Part shown: in pieces, positions 11,093 to 19,117 of the stretch
Layout of the letters: every line of letters starts with the position of its first letter
Position numbering within the stretch: the first letter of the stretch is position 1
Source: Streptomyces sp. ERV7
GTDB taxonomy: Bacteria; Actinomycetota; Actinomycetes; Streptomycetales; Streptomycetaceae
DNA length: 64,000 nucleotides
Direction of reading: 5' to 3'
NCBI RefSeq assembly: GCF_001653515.1
Contig: NZ_LYOY01000001.1
Coordinates: 124,001-188,000, forward strand
Translations under genes and position numbers: made by a program
Notes under the pieces: model-generated
What the model saw: only the letters and a program-made list of their open reading frames with translations
The model's database searches: none
What the model was told of the DNA's origin: nothing

Positions 11093-11869
11093 ATGGACAT
11101 CGCCATTGCGGGAGGGACGGGGACGCTGGGAAGCCGCGTCGCCGAGGAGTTGCGGACGCGGGGGCACCGCGTACGGGTGCTGAGCCGTAGGTCACCGGAG
11201 TACCCGGTCGACCTGACCACGGGGGAGGGGCTGATCGACGCCCTTGCGGGGTGCGACGTCGTGGTGGACGCGGCCAACGGCCACGGGTCGCCCAGGGGGG
11301 CGTCGCGCACGCTGGTGGACGGGACGCGGCGGCTGCTCGCCGCCGCGCGCGCCGTGGGCGTACAGCACCACGTATGCGTCTCGATGGTGGGCTGCGACAT
11401 GGTGCCGATGGGATATCTGCAGGTCAAGGCCGAACAGGAGTGGGTCGTACGGGAGGGCAGGGTGCCCTGGACGATCGTGCGGGCCACCCAGTTCCATGAA
11501 CTTCTCGCCTCGGCGCTCGCCTCGGCCGCCAAGTGGGGCGTGGTGCCGGTGCCCCGGGCGCGGCTGCGCACGGTCGCCTGTCTGGAGGCCGCCTGGGTGG
11601 TGGCCGACGTGGCGGAGGGGGTGCCGCACCGGGGGCGGATCGAGATCTGCGGACCCGAGGACACCGATGTGCGGGAGATGGCCCGGGTGTGGCGCACGGT
11701 CACCGGGCGCCGGGCCGTCCTGATGCCGGTGCCGCTGCCCGGCCGGATGGGCCAGGCGCTGCGGGCGGGCGCGCTCACCGTGGAGCGGCCGGACGTGCGC
11801 GGCACCATGTCGTTCGGGGAGTGGCTGCGGACCGAGCAGGTCTGGGCGAGCGTCGCGGGGACGAGGTGA
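11093..11869 (+). CDS. NAD(P)-binding atypical SDR (NmrA-like) protein, ECF41 partner
   Basis: A 258-residue Rossmann protein. IAIAGGTGTLGSRVAEEL at the N-terminus is the dinucleotide site. It lacks the classic YxxxK pair and instead has GYLQVKAEQEWVVR, as in atypical SDRs that reduce, isomerise or sense NAD(P)H. It overlaps the next gene, an ECF41 sigma factor, by 4 bp (GTGA), so the two are translationally coupled. ECF41 genes are typically found beside a carboxymuconolactone decarboxylase, oxidoreductase or epimerase, and this is that partner. The substrate is unknown. Confidence 0.85.
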   Translation: MDIAIAGGTGTLGSRVAEELRTRGHRVRVLSRRSPEYPVDLTTGEGLIDALAGCDVVVDAANGHGSPRGASRTLVDGTRRLLAAARAVGVQHHVCVSMVGCDMVPMGYLQVKAEQEWVVREGRVPWTIVRATQFHELLASALASAAKWGVVPVPRARLRTVACLEAAWVVADVAEGVPHRGRIEICGPEDTDVREMARVWRTVTGRRAVLMPVPLPGRMGQALRAGALTVERPDVRGTMSFGEWLRTEQVWASVAGTR

Positions 11870-12780
11870 GCGCGCCCGGCGGGCGCGGGCCGCTGTCCGG
11901 CGAGGACGGACTGGCCCGGGCCTTCGAGCGGGAGCGGCCCCGGCTGCTGCGGGTCGCCTACACGACGACGGGGTGCCTCGCGGAGGCGGAGGACTGCGTC
12001 CAGGAGGCGTGGCTGCGGCTGCGCGGCCTCAAGGACCCGGGCGCGGTGCGCGATCTGCGCGCCTGGCTGACCACGACCGTGGGCCGGCTCGCCCTGGACG
12101 CGCTGGGCAGTGCGCGCGTACGGCGTGAGCGGTACGTCGGCACCTGGCTGCCCGAGCCGCTGGTGGAGCACGCGCCGGACGAGCAGGACCCCGCCGACCG
12201 GGTCACGCTCGACGAGTCGGTGTCGATGGCCCTGATGATCGTCCTGGACGAGCTGTCGCCCGCCCAGCGCACCGCGTTCCTGCTGCACGACGTGTTCGGG
12301 CTGCCCTTCGAGGAGGTCGCGGGCGTGGTGGGCCGCACCCCGGCGGCCGTACGCCAGTTGGCCTCGCGGGCCCGGCGCCATGTCGACGGCAGCCGCCCGC
12401 ACCACCCCGCCGGGTACGCCCGTCAGCGGGAGCTGGTCAGCGCCTTCGGCCAGGCCTGCCAGGAAGGGGATCTGGAGCGGCTGGTCTCGCTGCTCGACCC
12501 CGAGGTGGTCTGGCGCGGCGACGGCGGCGGCAAGGTGACCGCCCTGCACGGGATCGTGCGCGGCGCCGACAACGTGGCGCGCGGCATCGTGGCCCTGACC
12601 CGCGTGCACGTCCCGCCGGACGGGCTGCGGCTCGCGCACGTCAACGGGGCGCCGGGCCTGGCCCTGTACCACTGGGACGGTGCCCGCACGATCGTGGCGA
12701 TCACCGTGGACGGCGGCCGGATCACCTCCGTGGACGCCATCCGCAACCCCGACAAGCTCACCCACGTACCGGACGCGTAG
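11866..12780 (+). CDS. ECF41-type sigma factor with fused SnoaL-like regulatory domain
   Basis: A 304-residue protein with sigma region 2 (AEDCVQEAWLRLRG) and region 4 (ALMIVLDELSPAQRTAFLLHDVFGL). A C-terminal SnoaL-fold extension of about 120 residues follows. Three ECF41 marks are present: WLPEP in the linker, DGGGK in the extension and NPDKL at the end. In this group the fused extension replaces an anti-sigma factor and both activates and restrains the sigma. The GTG start at 11866 overlaps the SDR stop. A matching TGTCACA-16-CGTC promoter lies ahead of the SDR gene. The signal sensed by the extension is unknown. Confidence 0.92.
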   Translation: MSAPGGRGPLSGEDGLARAFERERPRLLRVAYTTTGCLAEAEDCVQEAWLRLRGLKDPGAVRDLRAWLTTTVGRLALDALGSARVRRERYVGTWLPEPLVEHAPDEQDPADRVTLDESVSMALMIVLDELSPAQRTAFLLHDVFGLPFEEVAGVVGRTPAAVRQLASRARRHVDGSRPHHPAGYARQRELVSAFGQACQEGDLERLVSLLDPEVVWRGDGGGKVTALHGIVRGADNVARGIVALTRVHVPPDGLRLAHVNGAPGLALYHWDGARTIVAITVDGGRITSVDAIRNPDKLTHVPDA

Positions 12781-12859
12781 GCGCTCCGCTCCCCACCCGC
12801 CTCCCCTCCCGCACCAGCCCGAGCCACGCCGACCGGCCCGGGCAGCGGAGGAAAGGCCC

Positions 12860-12890
12860 CTCCGGCCGGTCACGGGGTGACCGGCCGGAG
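12860..12890. terminator. hairpin terminator between the two ECF41 modules
   Basis: Perfect 14-bp arms at 12860-12873 and 12877-12890 surround a 3-nt loop, with CCGGCCGGTCAC as core. It separates the rightward SDR-sigma pair from the leftward sigma-SDR pair and could stop transcription from both sides. Confidence 0.75.
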
Positions 12891-13000
12891 CCGGGGGATG
12901 CCGGGGTCGACGCCGACATCCCCCGCCTCGGGGTCAGGCCTCGGAGCCGTGGTCCGCACAGCTCCGGATTCCCACGGACGCGGCTGCGCCCGCCCGGCGC

Positions 13001-13777
13001 TCAGCGGGCGACCCGCTCGGCGAGGTACTGCTCCCAGGTGCGCCTGCCGAGCGCGCGGTCGGGGGCGGTCAGGTGGCCGGCGCGCCAGGCGGCGCCGATC
13101 TTGCCGGGAACGTGGACGGGGAGGACGGCGCGGCGCTTGCCGGCCGCGCGAAGCCAGTCCTTGGCGAGGCCGTCGGCCGGGTACACGGTCGGGCCGGCGA
13201 AGTCGGGGACCTGGCCGCCCGGGGCGCCGAGGGCCAACTCGACCAGGCGGTCCGCCACTTCGCCCGGGTCGACCGGCTGGCAGTCGGTGTGGGACGGCAC
13301 GAGGACCACCGGGAGCTTGGACAGCACCCCGAAGGCGAGGTCGACCAGCGCGGGGAACTGGGTGGCCCGCAGGTTGGTCCAGCCGATTCCCGAGGCGGCC
13401 AGCAGCCGCTCGCCCTCCAGCTTGACCCGGTAGTACGGGTACGGGATCCGGTCGACGCCGACGATCGAGATGTTGACGACGTGCTCGACGCCGGCCCGCT
13501 TCCCGGCTTCCAGCAGGTGCCGGAAGCCGGGGATGTCGTTCTTGAAGTGCCGGACGTCGCTCGCGCAGTGGATGACCGTGCGGACGCCCGCGAGCGCCTC
13601 GTCCAGTCCGGTGCCGGAGGTCAGGTCGCCGGTGTACCAGGCCACCCCGGAGTCGTCCGGCACCCCGGTCCCGCGGGTGAGCGCGCGGACCGGGCGGCCG
13701 GTGCGACGGGTCCGCTCCAGCACCTCGCGGCCGAGCACGCCCGTAGCTCCGGTCACCATGATCGTGTCGTTGGTCAT
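13001..13777 (-). CDS. NAD(P)-binding atypical SDR protein, partner of second ECF41 sigma factor
   Basis: A 258-residue paralogue of the SDR at 11.1 kb. The N-terminal Rossmann motif is IMVTGATGVLGREVLE. HCASDVRHF and YYRVKLEGERLLA mark the atypical SDR core. The start at 13777 is preferred because the dinucleotide motif sits 5 residues in and AGGGCTGAG precedes it; the frame extends 10 codons further. It lies 48 bp downstream of the second ECF41 sigma gene, the reverse gene order of the first module. A TGTCACA sits at the end of the sigma frame (13831-13837), but the next CGTC is only 12 nt away, so an ECF41 promoter here is doubtful. Confidence 0.85.
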   Translation of the reverse strand: MTNDTIMVTGATGVLGREVLERTRRTGRPVRALTRGTGVPDDSGVAWYTGDLTSGTGLDEALAGVRTVIHCASDVRHFKNDIPGFRHLLEAGKRAGVEHVVNISIVGVDRIPYPYYRVKLEGERLLAASGIGWTNLRATQFPALVDLAFGVLSKLPVVLVPSHTDCQPVDPGEVADRLVELALGAPGGQVPDFAGPTVYPADGLAKDWLRAAGKRRAVLPVHVPGKIGAAWRAGHLTAPDRALGRRTWEQYLAERVAR

Positions 13778-13825
13778 CAGTCTCAGCCCTCTCGGAGTCG
13801 CTCTCACCGATGAAGAACCGACGAG

Positions 13826-14719
13826 TCAGGCGTTCTGTGACAGCTCCCTGAGCTGAGTGGCGAGGAAGGCCAGTTTGTCCGGGTTCCGGATGAGCTGGAT
13901 GCCGGTGATCCCGCCCTCGCCGAGCTCCACTGCCCCGACCGCGGTCAGCTCGCCGTCCTCCCAGCCGACCACCACCGGAACGCCGTTCGCCTCGGCGAAC
14001 CCGATCCGCACGCCGCTCACCCACCGGGAGAAGAGGCCGACCAGGAAGTGGGCCACGTTGTCCCGCCCGACCACCGGCCGACGGGCCGCACTCACCTTGC
14101 CGCCGCCGTCCGACCAGACGACCACCTGGTCGGCGAGCAGCTGCTCCAACTGATCCATCGCCCCCTCGGCCGCGGCGGCCAGGAACCGGGCGAGCAACTC
14201 GCCGTCCTGCTCCCGCGAGGAGGCGAACCGCGGCCGGCCGTCGGCCAGGTGCTGCTGGGCCCGACGGTAGAGCTGGCGCGCGTTCGCCTCCGAGCAGTCG
14301 AGGACACCCGCGATGTCCCGGTGGCTGTAGCCGAAGGCGTCGCGCAGCACCACGGCGGCCCGCTCGGGGGCCGACAGCCGCTCCATCATCGTCAGCACCG
14401 CGAACGACACCGCGTCCCGCTGCTCCGCCGTCTCCATCGGCCCCAGCACCCCGGCATCGGTCCGTACCGGCTCCGGGAGCCATGGCCCGGGGTACTCCTC
14501 ACGCTGCGCCCGGGCGGAGGTGAGCCGGTTCAGGCACAGGTTGGTGACCACCTTGGCCAGCCACGGGCCCGGCGCGGCCACCTGACCGGGCTCGACCCCG
14601 TGCCAGCGCAGGTACGCGTCCTGCACGGCGTCCTCGGCCTCGGCCGCCGAGCCGAGCATCCGGTACGCCAGCGAGAACAGCCGCGGCCGGTGGCTCTCGA
14701 ATTCCTGCGCCATGTCCAT
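13826..14719 (-). CDS. ECF41-type sigma factor with fused SnoaL-like regulatory domain (second copy)
   Basis: A 297-residue protein. Sigma region 2 holds AEAEDAVQDAYLRWHG and region 4 holds ERLSAPERAAVVLRDAFGYS. The linker WLPEP, the extension motif DGGGK and the terminal NPDKL show it is ECF41. It shares the overall layout of the sigma factor at 11.9 kb but differs enough in sequence to be an old paralogue. A second ATG two codons in (14713) is also usable. The SDR gene follows in the same direction. It controls a small regulon in known cases, often just its own operon. Confidence 0.92.
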   Translation of the reverse strand: MDMAQEFESHRPRLFSLAYRMLGSAAEAEDAVQDAYLRWHGVEPGQVAAPGPWLAKVVTNLCLNRLTSARAQREEYPGPWLPEPVRTDAGVLGPMETAEQRDAVSFAVLTMMERLSAPERAAVVLRDAFGYSHRDIAGVLDCSEANARQLYRRAQQHLADGRPRFASSREQDGELLARFLAAAAEGAMDQLEQLLADQVVVWSDGGGKVSAARRPVVGRDNVAHFLVGLFSRWVSGVRIGFAEANGVPVVVGWEDGELTAVGAVELGEGGITGIQLIRNPDKLAFLATQLRELSQNA

Positions 14720-14807
14720 GACCCCACGCTAATGCGGTGCCGGGAGGCGTCACCGGGCCGGCGTCGGTGACGGCGCCGGCCCACCGGCCCTGAGCCGGAC
14801 AACGAAG

Positions 14808-14837
14808 AAGGGCCCCACCGCGAACGGTGGGGCCCTT
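14808..14837 (-). terminator. rho-independent-type terminator after tRNA-Ser
   Basis: Arms AAGGGCCCCACCG (14808-14820) and CGGTGGGGCCCTT (14825-14837) are perfect complements with a CGAA loop. Read leftward, the hairpin is followed by TTCTTCGTT. It lies just downstream of the leftward tRNA-Ser gene. Confidence 0.8.
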
Positions 14838-14860
14838 CGACATCGTGCCCGGTGAGGCAC

Positions 14861-14948
14861 TGGCGGAGGATACGAGATTCGAACTCGTGAGGGGTTGCCC
14901 CCAACACGCTTTCCAAGCGTGCGCCCTAGGCCACTAGGCGAATCCTCC
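14861..14948 (-). tRNA. tRNA-Ser (anticodon GGA)
   Basis: Read leftward from 14948, the 7-bp acceptor GGAGGAT pairs with ATCCTCC. The anticodon arm ACGCTTGGAAAGCGT carries GGA. A long variable arm (TTGGGGGCAACCCC) marks a class II tRNA. The T-loop TTCGAAT is intact. A discriminator G and an encoded CCA follow (14861-14863). Decodes UCC/UCU. Confidence 0.95.
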
Positions 14949-15020
14949 GCCGCAAACAATACAAGACGCTGAGGGGTGCTCGCGAACTCGTTCCCCGGTC
15001 GAGGATCGGGTACCCTGTGC

Positions 15021-15111
15021 GGAGCCCCTCACGTGGCGCTATCTGACTGAACTCCCCCAGGGCCGGAAGGCAGCAAGGGTAGGTCGGCTCTGGCGGGTGC
15101 GTGGGGGGCGC
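15021..15111 (+). ncRNA. ffs: small bacterial signal recognition particle RNA (4.5S-like)
   Basis: The conserved Alu-less SRP tip is present: GGGCCGGAAGGCAGCAAGGG followed by TAGGTCGGCTCTGG, holding the GGAA tetraloop and the Ffh-binding asymmetric loop. The outer stem pairs GCCCCTCACG (from 15024) with TGCGTGGGGGGC (to about 15109). It binds Ffh to target membrane proteins. It is divergent from tRNA-Ser, about 75 bp away. The ends are estimated from the stem. Confidence 0.92.
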
Positions 15112-16177
15112 TTGCGTTTGCGGGCAGGGCGGCAGGCGGGCAGGGCGGGCGGCGCATGGCCTGGCCGTGCCCCATCGACGCCTGCGCCCAGGCCTCGATG
15201 GTGTGCAGCATGGCCCGGGTGCGCGGCAGGGTCTCGTCGCCGGAACCGGACTTGGCGAGCTTCATGAGGTCGAGCGCGTCGTCGGGACGGCCCAGATGGA
15301 CCATCTGCCGGGCGGCGCGGGAGAGTGCTTCGCCCGCGCGCGGGCGGTCGCCGCCCTCGCGGGCCGCGTGCGCGGCGATGACGAAGTACTTCTGGGCGGT
15401 CGGTTCGAGGCCGATGTCATGGGACATCCAGCCGGCCAGTACGGCCAGGTTGGCCGCGACGCCCCACAGGCGCCGCTGGAGGTGGTCGGGGTGACGGTAG
15501 GCGAGCATGCCGCCCACCTCGTTGAGCTGGCCCACCACGGCCTTGCGCTGAAGTCCGCCGCCCCGGGACGCGTCCCAGGCGCGGAAGACCTCGACCGAGC
15601 GCTCCAGTGCCCCGATCTCCTGCGACCCGATGGGGGCGGCCTCATAGCGGTCGTACCCGGCGGGATCGGCGTACAGGGGATCGTCGAGACGGGGGGCGTC
15701 GGCCGAGAGTACGGGGTCGGTGTGCAGCCAGTCGTGCATGGCGCTGCTGAGTGCGGAGCCTGCGGCGAGCGCGGCGCCCGCGCCCACCAGACCGCGTCGG
15801 TTGAGCATGAGGTCCATTCCCGTGAATTCGGTGAGGACCGCCGCCGTCCGTTCAGGCGCCCACGGAAGGCCGTCGGGGTTCTGCTTGGGTCCGACGTCCC
15901 GCCGCTTCCCGGCGCGCCCTTGCCGGTCGAAACCGAGGTCCTCGATGGTCACGACACGGCCGAGCCGCTCGGTGAACAGAGCCGCCAGCACCCTCGGCAC
16001 CGGATCGCGCGGGGACTCCCCCATGTCGATCCAGCGCCGCACCCGCGAGGTGTCGGTGGCCAGCTGGGGGTGGCCCATCGCGGCCGCCTGCCGGTTCACC
16101 AGCCTCGCGAGTTCGCCCTTGGACCAGCCGGCGAGGCCGAAGAGGTCGTTCAGGCGAGTGTTGGGTTGTCCGTTCAC
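15029..16177 (-). CDS. NsdA-like regulator, 3' truncated against the SRP RNA gene
   Basis: The N-terminus matches the NsdA group of Streptomyces regulators: GWSKGELARLVNRQAAAMG, TDTSRVRRWIDMGESPRDP, ALFTERLGRVVTIEDLGF. Helical TPR-like repeats follow (WGVAANLAVLAGWMSHDIGL). NsdA represses antibiotic production and sporulation in S. coelicolor. Homologues are about 450-500 residues. Here similarity stops at AWAQASMGHGQAMRR (near 15160). The last 40 residues are low-complexity and end in an antisense reading of the SRP RNA. GTG at 16177 is the likely start; an upstream in-frame start at 16246 exists. The C-terminal repeats seem lost by deletion, so function is doubtful. Confidence 0.75.
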   Translation of the reverse strand: MNGQPNTRLNDLFGLAGWSKGELARLVNRQAAAMGHPQLATDTSRVRRWIDMGESPRDPVPRVLAALFTERLGRVVTIEDLGFDRQGRAGKRRDVGPKQNPDGLPWAPERTAAVLTEFTGMDLMLNRRGLVGAGAALAAGSALSSAMHDWLHTDPVLSADAPRLDDPLYADPAGYDRYEAAPIGSQEIGALERSVEVFRAWDASRGGGLQRKAVVGQLNEVGGMLAYRHPDHLQRRLWGVAANLAVLAGWMSHDIGLEPTAQKYFVIAAHAAREGGDRPRAGEALSRAARQMVHLGRPDDALDLMKLAKSGSGDETLPRTRAMLHTIEAWAQASMGHGQAMRRPPCPPAALPANASAPHAPARADLPLLPSGPGGVQSDSAT

Positions 16178-16204
16178 TTCAAGCCCCCAGGTTCTCGGCT
16201 GAGT

Positions 16205-16223
16205 TGACAGTAACCCCCTGTCA
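16205..16223. promoter_or_regulatory. operator-like inverted repeat TGACAG-7-CTGTCA
   Basis: TGACAG (16205-16210) and CTGTCA (16218-16223) are perfect 6-bp arms around TAACCCC. They sit 28 bp upstream of the NsdA-like start. TTGACA (16204-16209) overlaps the left arm on the rightward strand. It could be an operator or part of a divergent promoter. No protein is assigned. Confidence 0.35.
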
Positions 16224-16540
16224 GATGCGGTGGGACTATTCGCCACGGTTCGCCAGGGTGCGCCAGATGGTGTGCCACCCGCAGTCGGGTGTCAGGTAAG
16301 AAGGCGCCACCCCGCCCCGGCAGGCGGACCCCATTCCCCAGGGTGGGATCAGGGCCACCGGGCCGGGCTGGCCAGCTACTCGTCGGCGCACGAAGGGATC
16401 TGTTCGCCCATGTACACAGCATCGTCCTCCGTGTCAGCCCCGCCCCGACCGCACCGTCACCTGGTGGCGGGCGGCTCGGCGCCGGCCGGACCGCGCGTCG
16501 GCCCGGGGCGGGCGTCCAACCGCTCAGCGGGAGGATCGAC

Positions 16541-17509
16541 TTGTCCGGCCCGCAGGGCGCGCAGCTGCGGATGGCCATCGCGTCGGTGCACCGCATCTGT
16601 CCGGAGTTCAATCCGGTGCAGGTGCTGCGGCGCAGCGGCCGGTCCGTGCTGCTCGTCGGATCGACCGGGCGCGCCACGGCCGTCGCCAAGTGCCTCCTGG
16701 ACCACTCGCCCGTCTGGGCCGAGCGGTTCAGGCACGAAATAGCGGCCTACCGCGCGTTCGTCCGGCACCGCCCACCAGTGCGGGTGCCGCGGCTGATCGC
16801 CGCGGACCCCGACAACTGCACCCTGGTGATCGAGCGGATGCCGGGCCGCGCGGCGGCCCTGGCCCGGCACCCGGTCGAGGCTCCGCCCCGCGCCGACGTC
16901 CGGGCCGCCCTCGGGGCGATCGGCCGGGTCAACGCCTGGCGGCCGCCGGCCGAGATGTTCAAGCACCCGCTGGAGTACGCGCCGCGGATCGCCCGCTACC
17001 ACGAGCTCGGTCTCTTCACCGACCGGGATCTGAGCGACCTCCAGAAGCTGCTGCACGGACTGGGCCACTCGGGCCGCCCGGTCGCGTGGCAGTTCTCGCA
17101 CGGCGAGGCGCTGCTGACGAACATCCTGCTGTCCCCCGCGGGTCCGGTGCTCGTCGACTGGGAGCACGCCGGCTGGTATCTGCCGGGGTACGACCTGGCG
17201 ACGCTGTGGTCGGTGCTCGGGGACGCTCCGGTGGCCCGGCGGCAGATCAGCCAGGCCGCCCAGGCGTCCGGCCCGGCCGCGCGGGACGCCTTCCTGGTGA
17301 ACCTGATGCTCGTACTGACCCGGGAGATCCGGACGTACGAGACGGCCGTGCAGCGCACCATGCGCGAGTCGGCGCCCTCGGGCGCGGCCTCGTCGCAGCA
17401 GCCGGGTGTGCCCTCGGCCGGAGAGCAGCAGCGGCTGCTGCTGCGCAGGCTGCACGACGACTGCGCGCTGGCGCGTCGGGCCGTGCGAGCGGCGGTCGGG
17501 ACCCGCTGA
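16541..17509 (+). CDS. aminoglycoside phosphotransferase-fold (APH) protein
   Basis: The kinase-like fold runs from [32 protein letters not shown] corresponds to the APH catalytic loop and [18 protein letters not shown] to the metal-binding segment. The usual catalytic Asp of HGDxxxxN is Glu here. TTG at 16541 has GGGAGG upstream and is in frame. A well-placed ATG at 16410 begins a different frame ([14 protein letters not shown]) that resembles the usual opening of this family, so a frameshift near 16500 is possible. The same frame is also open back to a GTG at 16289. Resistance is not implied; such proteins are widespread in streptomycetes with unknown substrates. Confidence 0.75.
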   Translation: MSGPQGAQLRMAIASVHRICPEFNPVQVLRRSGRSVLLVGSTGRATAVAKCLLDHSPVWAERFRHEIAAYRAFVRHRPPVRVPRLIAADPDNCTLVIERMPGRAAALARHPVEAPPRADVRAALGAIGRVNAWRPPAEMFKHPLEYAPRIARYHELGLFTDRDLSDLQKLLHGLGHSGRPVAWQFSHGEALLTNILLSPAGPVLVDWEHAGWYLPGYDLATLWSVLGDAPVARRQISQAAQASGPAARDAFLVNLMLVLTREIRTYETAVQRTMRESAPSGAASSQQPGVPSAGEQQRLLLRRLHDDCALARRAVRAAVGTR

Positions 17510-17569
17510 CCGCCGTGTGAGGGGCCCGTTCCGGCTACCTGCTCCGCCGGACCGGGCCCATGGGAAAGG

Positions 17570-17615
17570 GGCGCGCCGCGTGCCCGGTGCCGACACACCG
17601 GACGCGCGGCGCGCC
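17570..17615. terminator. long hairpin terminator between convergent genes
   Basis: Outer arms GGCGCGCCGCG (17570-17580) and CGCGGCGCGCC (17605-17615) are perfect. An inner CCGGTG/CACCGG pair extends the stem. It lies between the APH-like gene and the amidase gene. Confidence 0.65.
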
Positions 17616-17635
17616 GCCATGTGCGCCTGCCGCGC

Positions 17636-18967
17636 TCAGCGCACCCGTACGACGTCGACGTCGGCGGCCCTCACCACGGCGATGCGGTGGCCGATCTGCA
17701 CGGTGACGTACTGGGCCGCGCCGGGGAAGTACGTGTGGTCGTAGGGCAGTGACGAGTCGATCGTCGGCGCGTAGAAGTATCCGGTGGGCGCCTCGCCGCC
17801 GCCGGGGTAGGACTGGCCCGCCTTGATGGTGTACGGGAGCGGGGTGCCCACGCGCGCGGCGGTGAAGTCGGCGGGGTAGTCGGCCTTCCCGGGGTAGGCG
17901 ACGCCGTACACCGGCACCTCGGTCAGGCCCGCCTTCGGCCGTACGACCCGGCCCGCCGTCGGTGTGGTGGTGCGGGTGTGCTCGGGCGTCTGGAGCCAGG
18001 CCTTCTGGCCGTACCACCAGATCGCCGTCCAGCCCGGTCTGCGCTCGGCCACCACCGCCTGCTGGGTGGCGCTGATCTTGCTGCCCCAGTCGTTGGCGCA
18101 GTTGGTGCCGCTTTCGCCGGGCGCGTGCAGCCCCGGGTCCGCGAACAGCGGGGCCGTGGCGGAGGGTTCGGTGTGCAGCGGGACGGCGCTGCTGCCCTGG
18201 CGGGGCAGGTCGGTGTTCTTCTCGCAGTCGCGGAACACCTGCTGGTTGGCGGTGAACTTGGGGCTGATGGTGACCAGTTGACTGCTGGGGCTCGCGGTGG
18301 GGTGGGTGGGTGCGCCGAGCACGGCCATGAAGCGGTTCCAGTCCCAGTACGGGCCCGGGTCCCAGTGCATGTTCTTGGTGCCCCCCGCCGTGGTCGGGGG
18401 CACGTTCTCGTGGCCGATGATGTGCTGGCGGTCGAGCGGGATGTCGTACTTGGCGGCGAGGTGGCGCACCAGCGCGGCCGTGGAGCGGTACATCGCGGGG
18501 GTGTACCACCTGGCGCCCTCGACGGCGACGCCCTCCTGCTCGATGCCGATGGAGTGCGTGTTGACATACCAGTTACCGGCTTGCCAGGCGACGTCCTTGG
18601 TCTTCACCATCTGCGCCACATGGCCGTCCGAGGAGCGCACGACATAGTGGGCGGAGACGGCTCTCTTGGGATCCTGGAAGATCCGGATCGTGCCGTCGTA
18701 GTCCTCTTCGGTGTCGTGCAGGACGATGTACTTGATCCGGTTGGTGGACGGCCGGTCGGCGATGTCGTAGTTCCCGTACGCCTGTTTGTTGTCCGGAGCG
18801 CCGTTCTGCTGGTAGGCCGCCGGGATCCAGTCGCACTTCAGTACGCGCGGGCACTCGGTGGCGCGCTCCTGGGCGCCGGCCGGTACCACGGGGGCGAGCA
18901 GGGTGAGGCCGAAGGCCCCGGTGGCGGTCAGCGCGAGTGCGAGCCTGGTCCTGTGATGGGATGTCAT
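17636..18967 (-). CDS. secreted N-acetylmuramoyl-L-alanine amidase (amidase_2 type)
   Basis: The protein is 443 residues with a signal peptide (LALALTATGAFGLTLLAPVV, cleavage near AGAQ). The amidase_2/PGRP domain covers about residues 70-225. KYIVLHDTEEDYDG supplies the first zinc His, VSAHYVVRSSDG follows, and IGHENVPPTT plus MHWDPGPYWDW supply the rest of the active site. It cleaves the amide between MurNAc and L-Ala in peptidoglycan. The C-terminal 200 residues are SH3-like or unclassified cell-wall modules. It acts outside the membrane in wall turnover or lysis of neighbours. It stands as a single leftward gene. Confidence 0.92.
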   Translation of the reverse strand: MTSHHRTRLALALTATGAFGLTLLAPVVPAGAQERATECPRVLKCDWIPAAYQQNGAPDNKQAYGNYDIADRPSTNRIKYIVLHDTEEDYDGTIRIFQDPKRAVSAHYVVRSSDGHVAQMVKTKDVAWQAGNWYVNTHSIGIEQEGVAVEGARWYTPAMYRSTAALVRHLAAKYDIPLDRQHIIGHENVPPTTAGGTKNMHWDPGPYWDWNRFMAVLGAPTHPTASPSSQLVTISPKFTANQQVFRDCEKNTDLPRQGSSAVPLHTEPSATAPLFADPGLHAPGESGTNCANDWGSKISATQQAVVAERRPGWTAIWWYGQKAWLQTPEHTRTTTPTAGRVVRPKAGLTEVPVYGVAYPGKADYPADFTAARVGTPLPYTIKAGQSYPGGGEAPTGYFYAPTIDSSLPYDHTYFPGAAQYVTVQIGHRIAVVRAADVDVVRVR

Positions 18968-19083
18968 GACAACCCTTCCTGCCGGGAGTTCACCTCGGGT
19001 GCGGGTGCGCGCACACTGTGTGACCCCGGGTGAGGGCGCGTCAAGAGTGCCGCCACAAGGGTGGGTTGTATCAGTGGATCAGA

Positions 19084-19112
19084 CCAGTGGCAGGTCACCG
19101 ACCTGCCACTGG
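19084..19112 (-). terminator. 12-bp perfect hairpin terminator
   Basis: CCAGTGGCAGGT (19084-19095) and ACCTGCCACTGG (19101-19112) flank CACCG, just after the stop of the leftward gene at 19118. No U-tract. Confidence 0.7.
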
Positions 19113-19117
19113 CGCCG

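Noticed and set aside
13831..13852. Second ECF41 promoter before the leftward SDR
   Set aside because: TGTCACA is present but CGTC follows after only 12 nt, and the -35 lies inside the sigma coding end.
14861..14948. tRNA-Ser as an integration (att) site
   Set aside because: No integrase, no direct repeat of the tRNA 3' end and no mobile-element genes in the next 10 kb.
16541..17509. Aminoglycoside resistance gene
   Set aside because: Only the fold is shared. The family is common in non-resistant streptomycetes and the catalytic Asp is changed.
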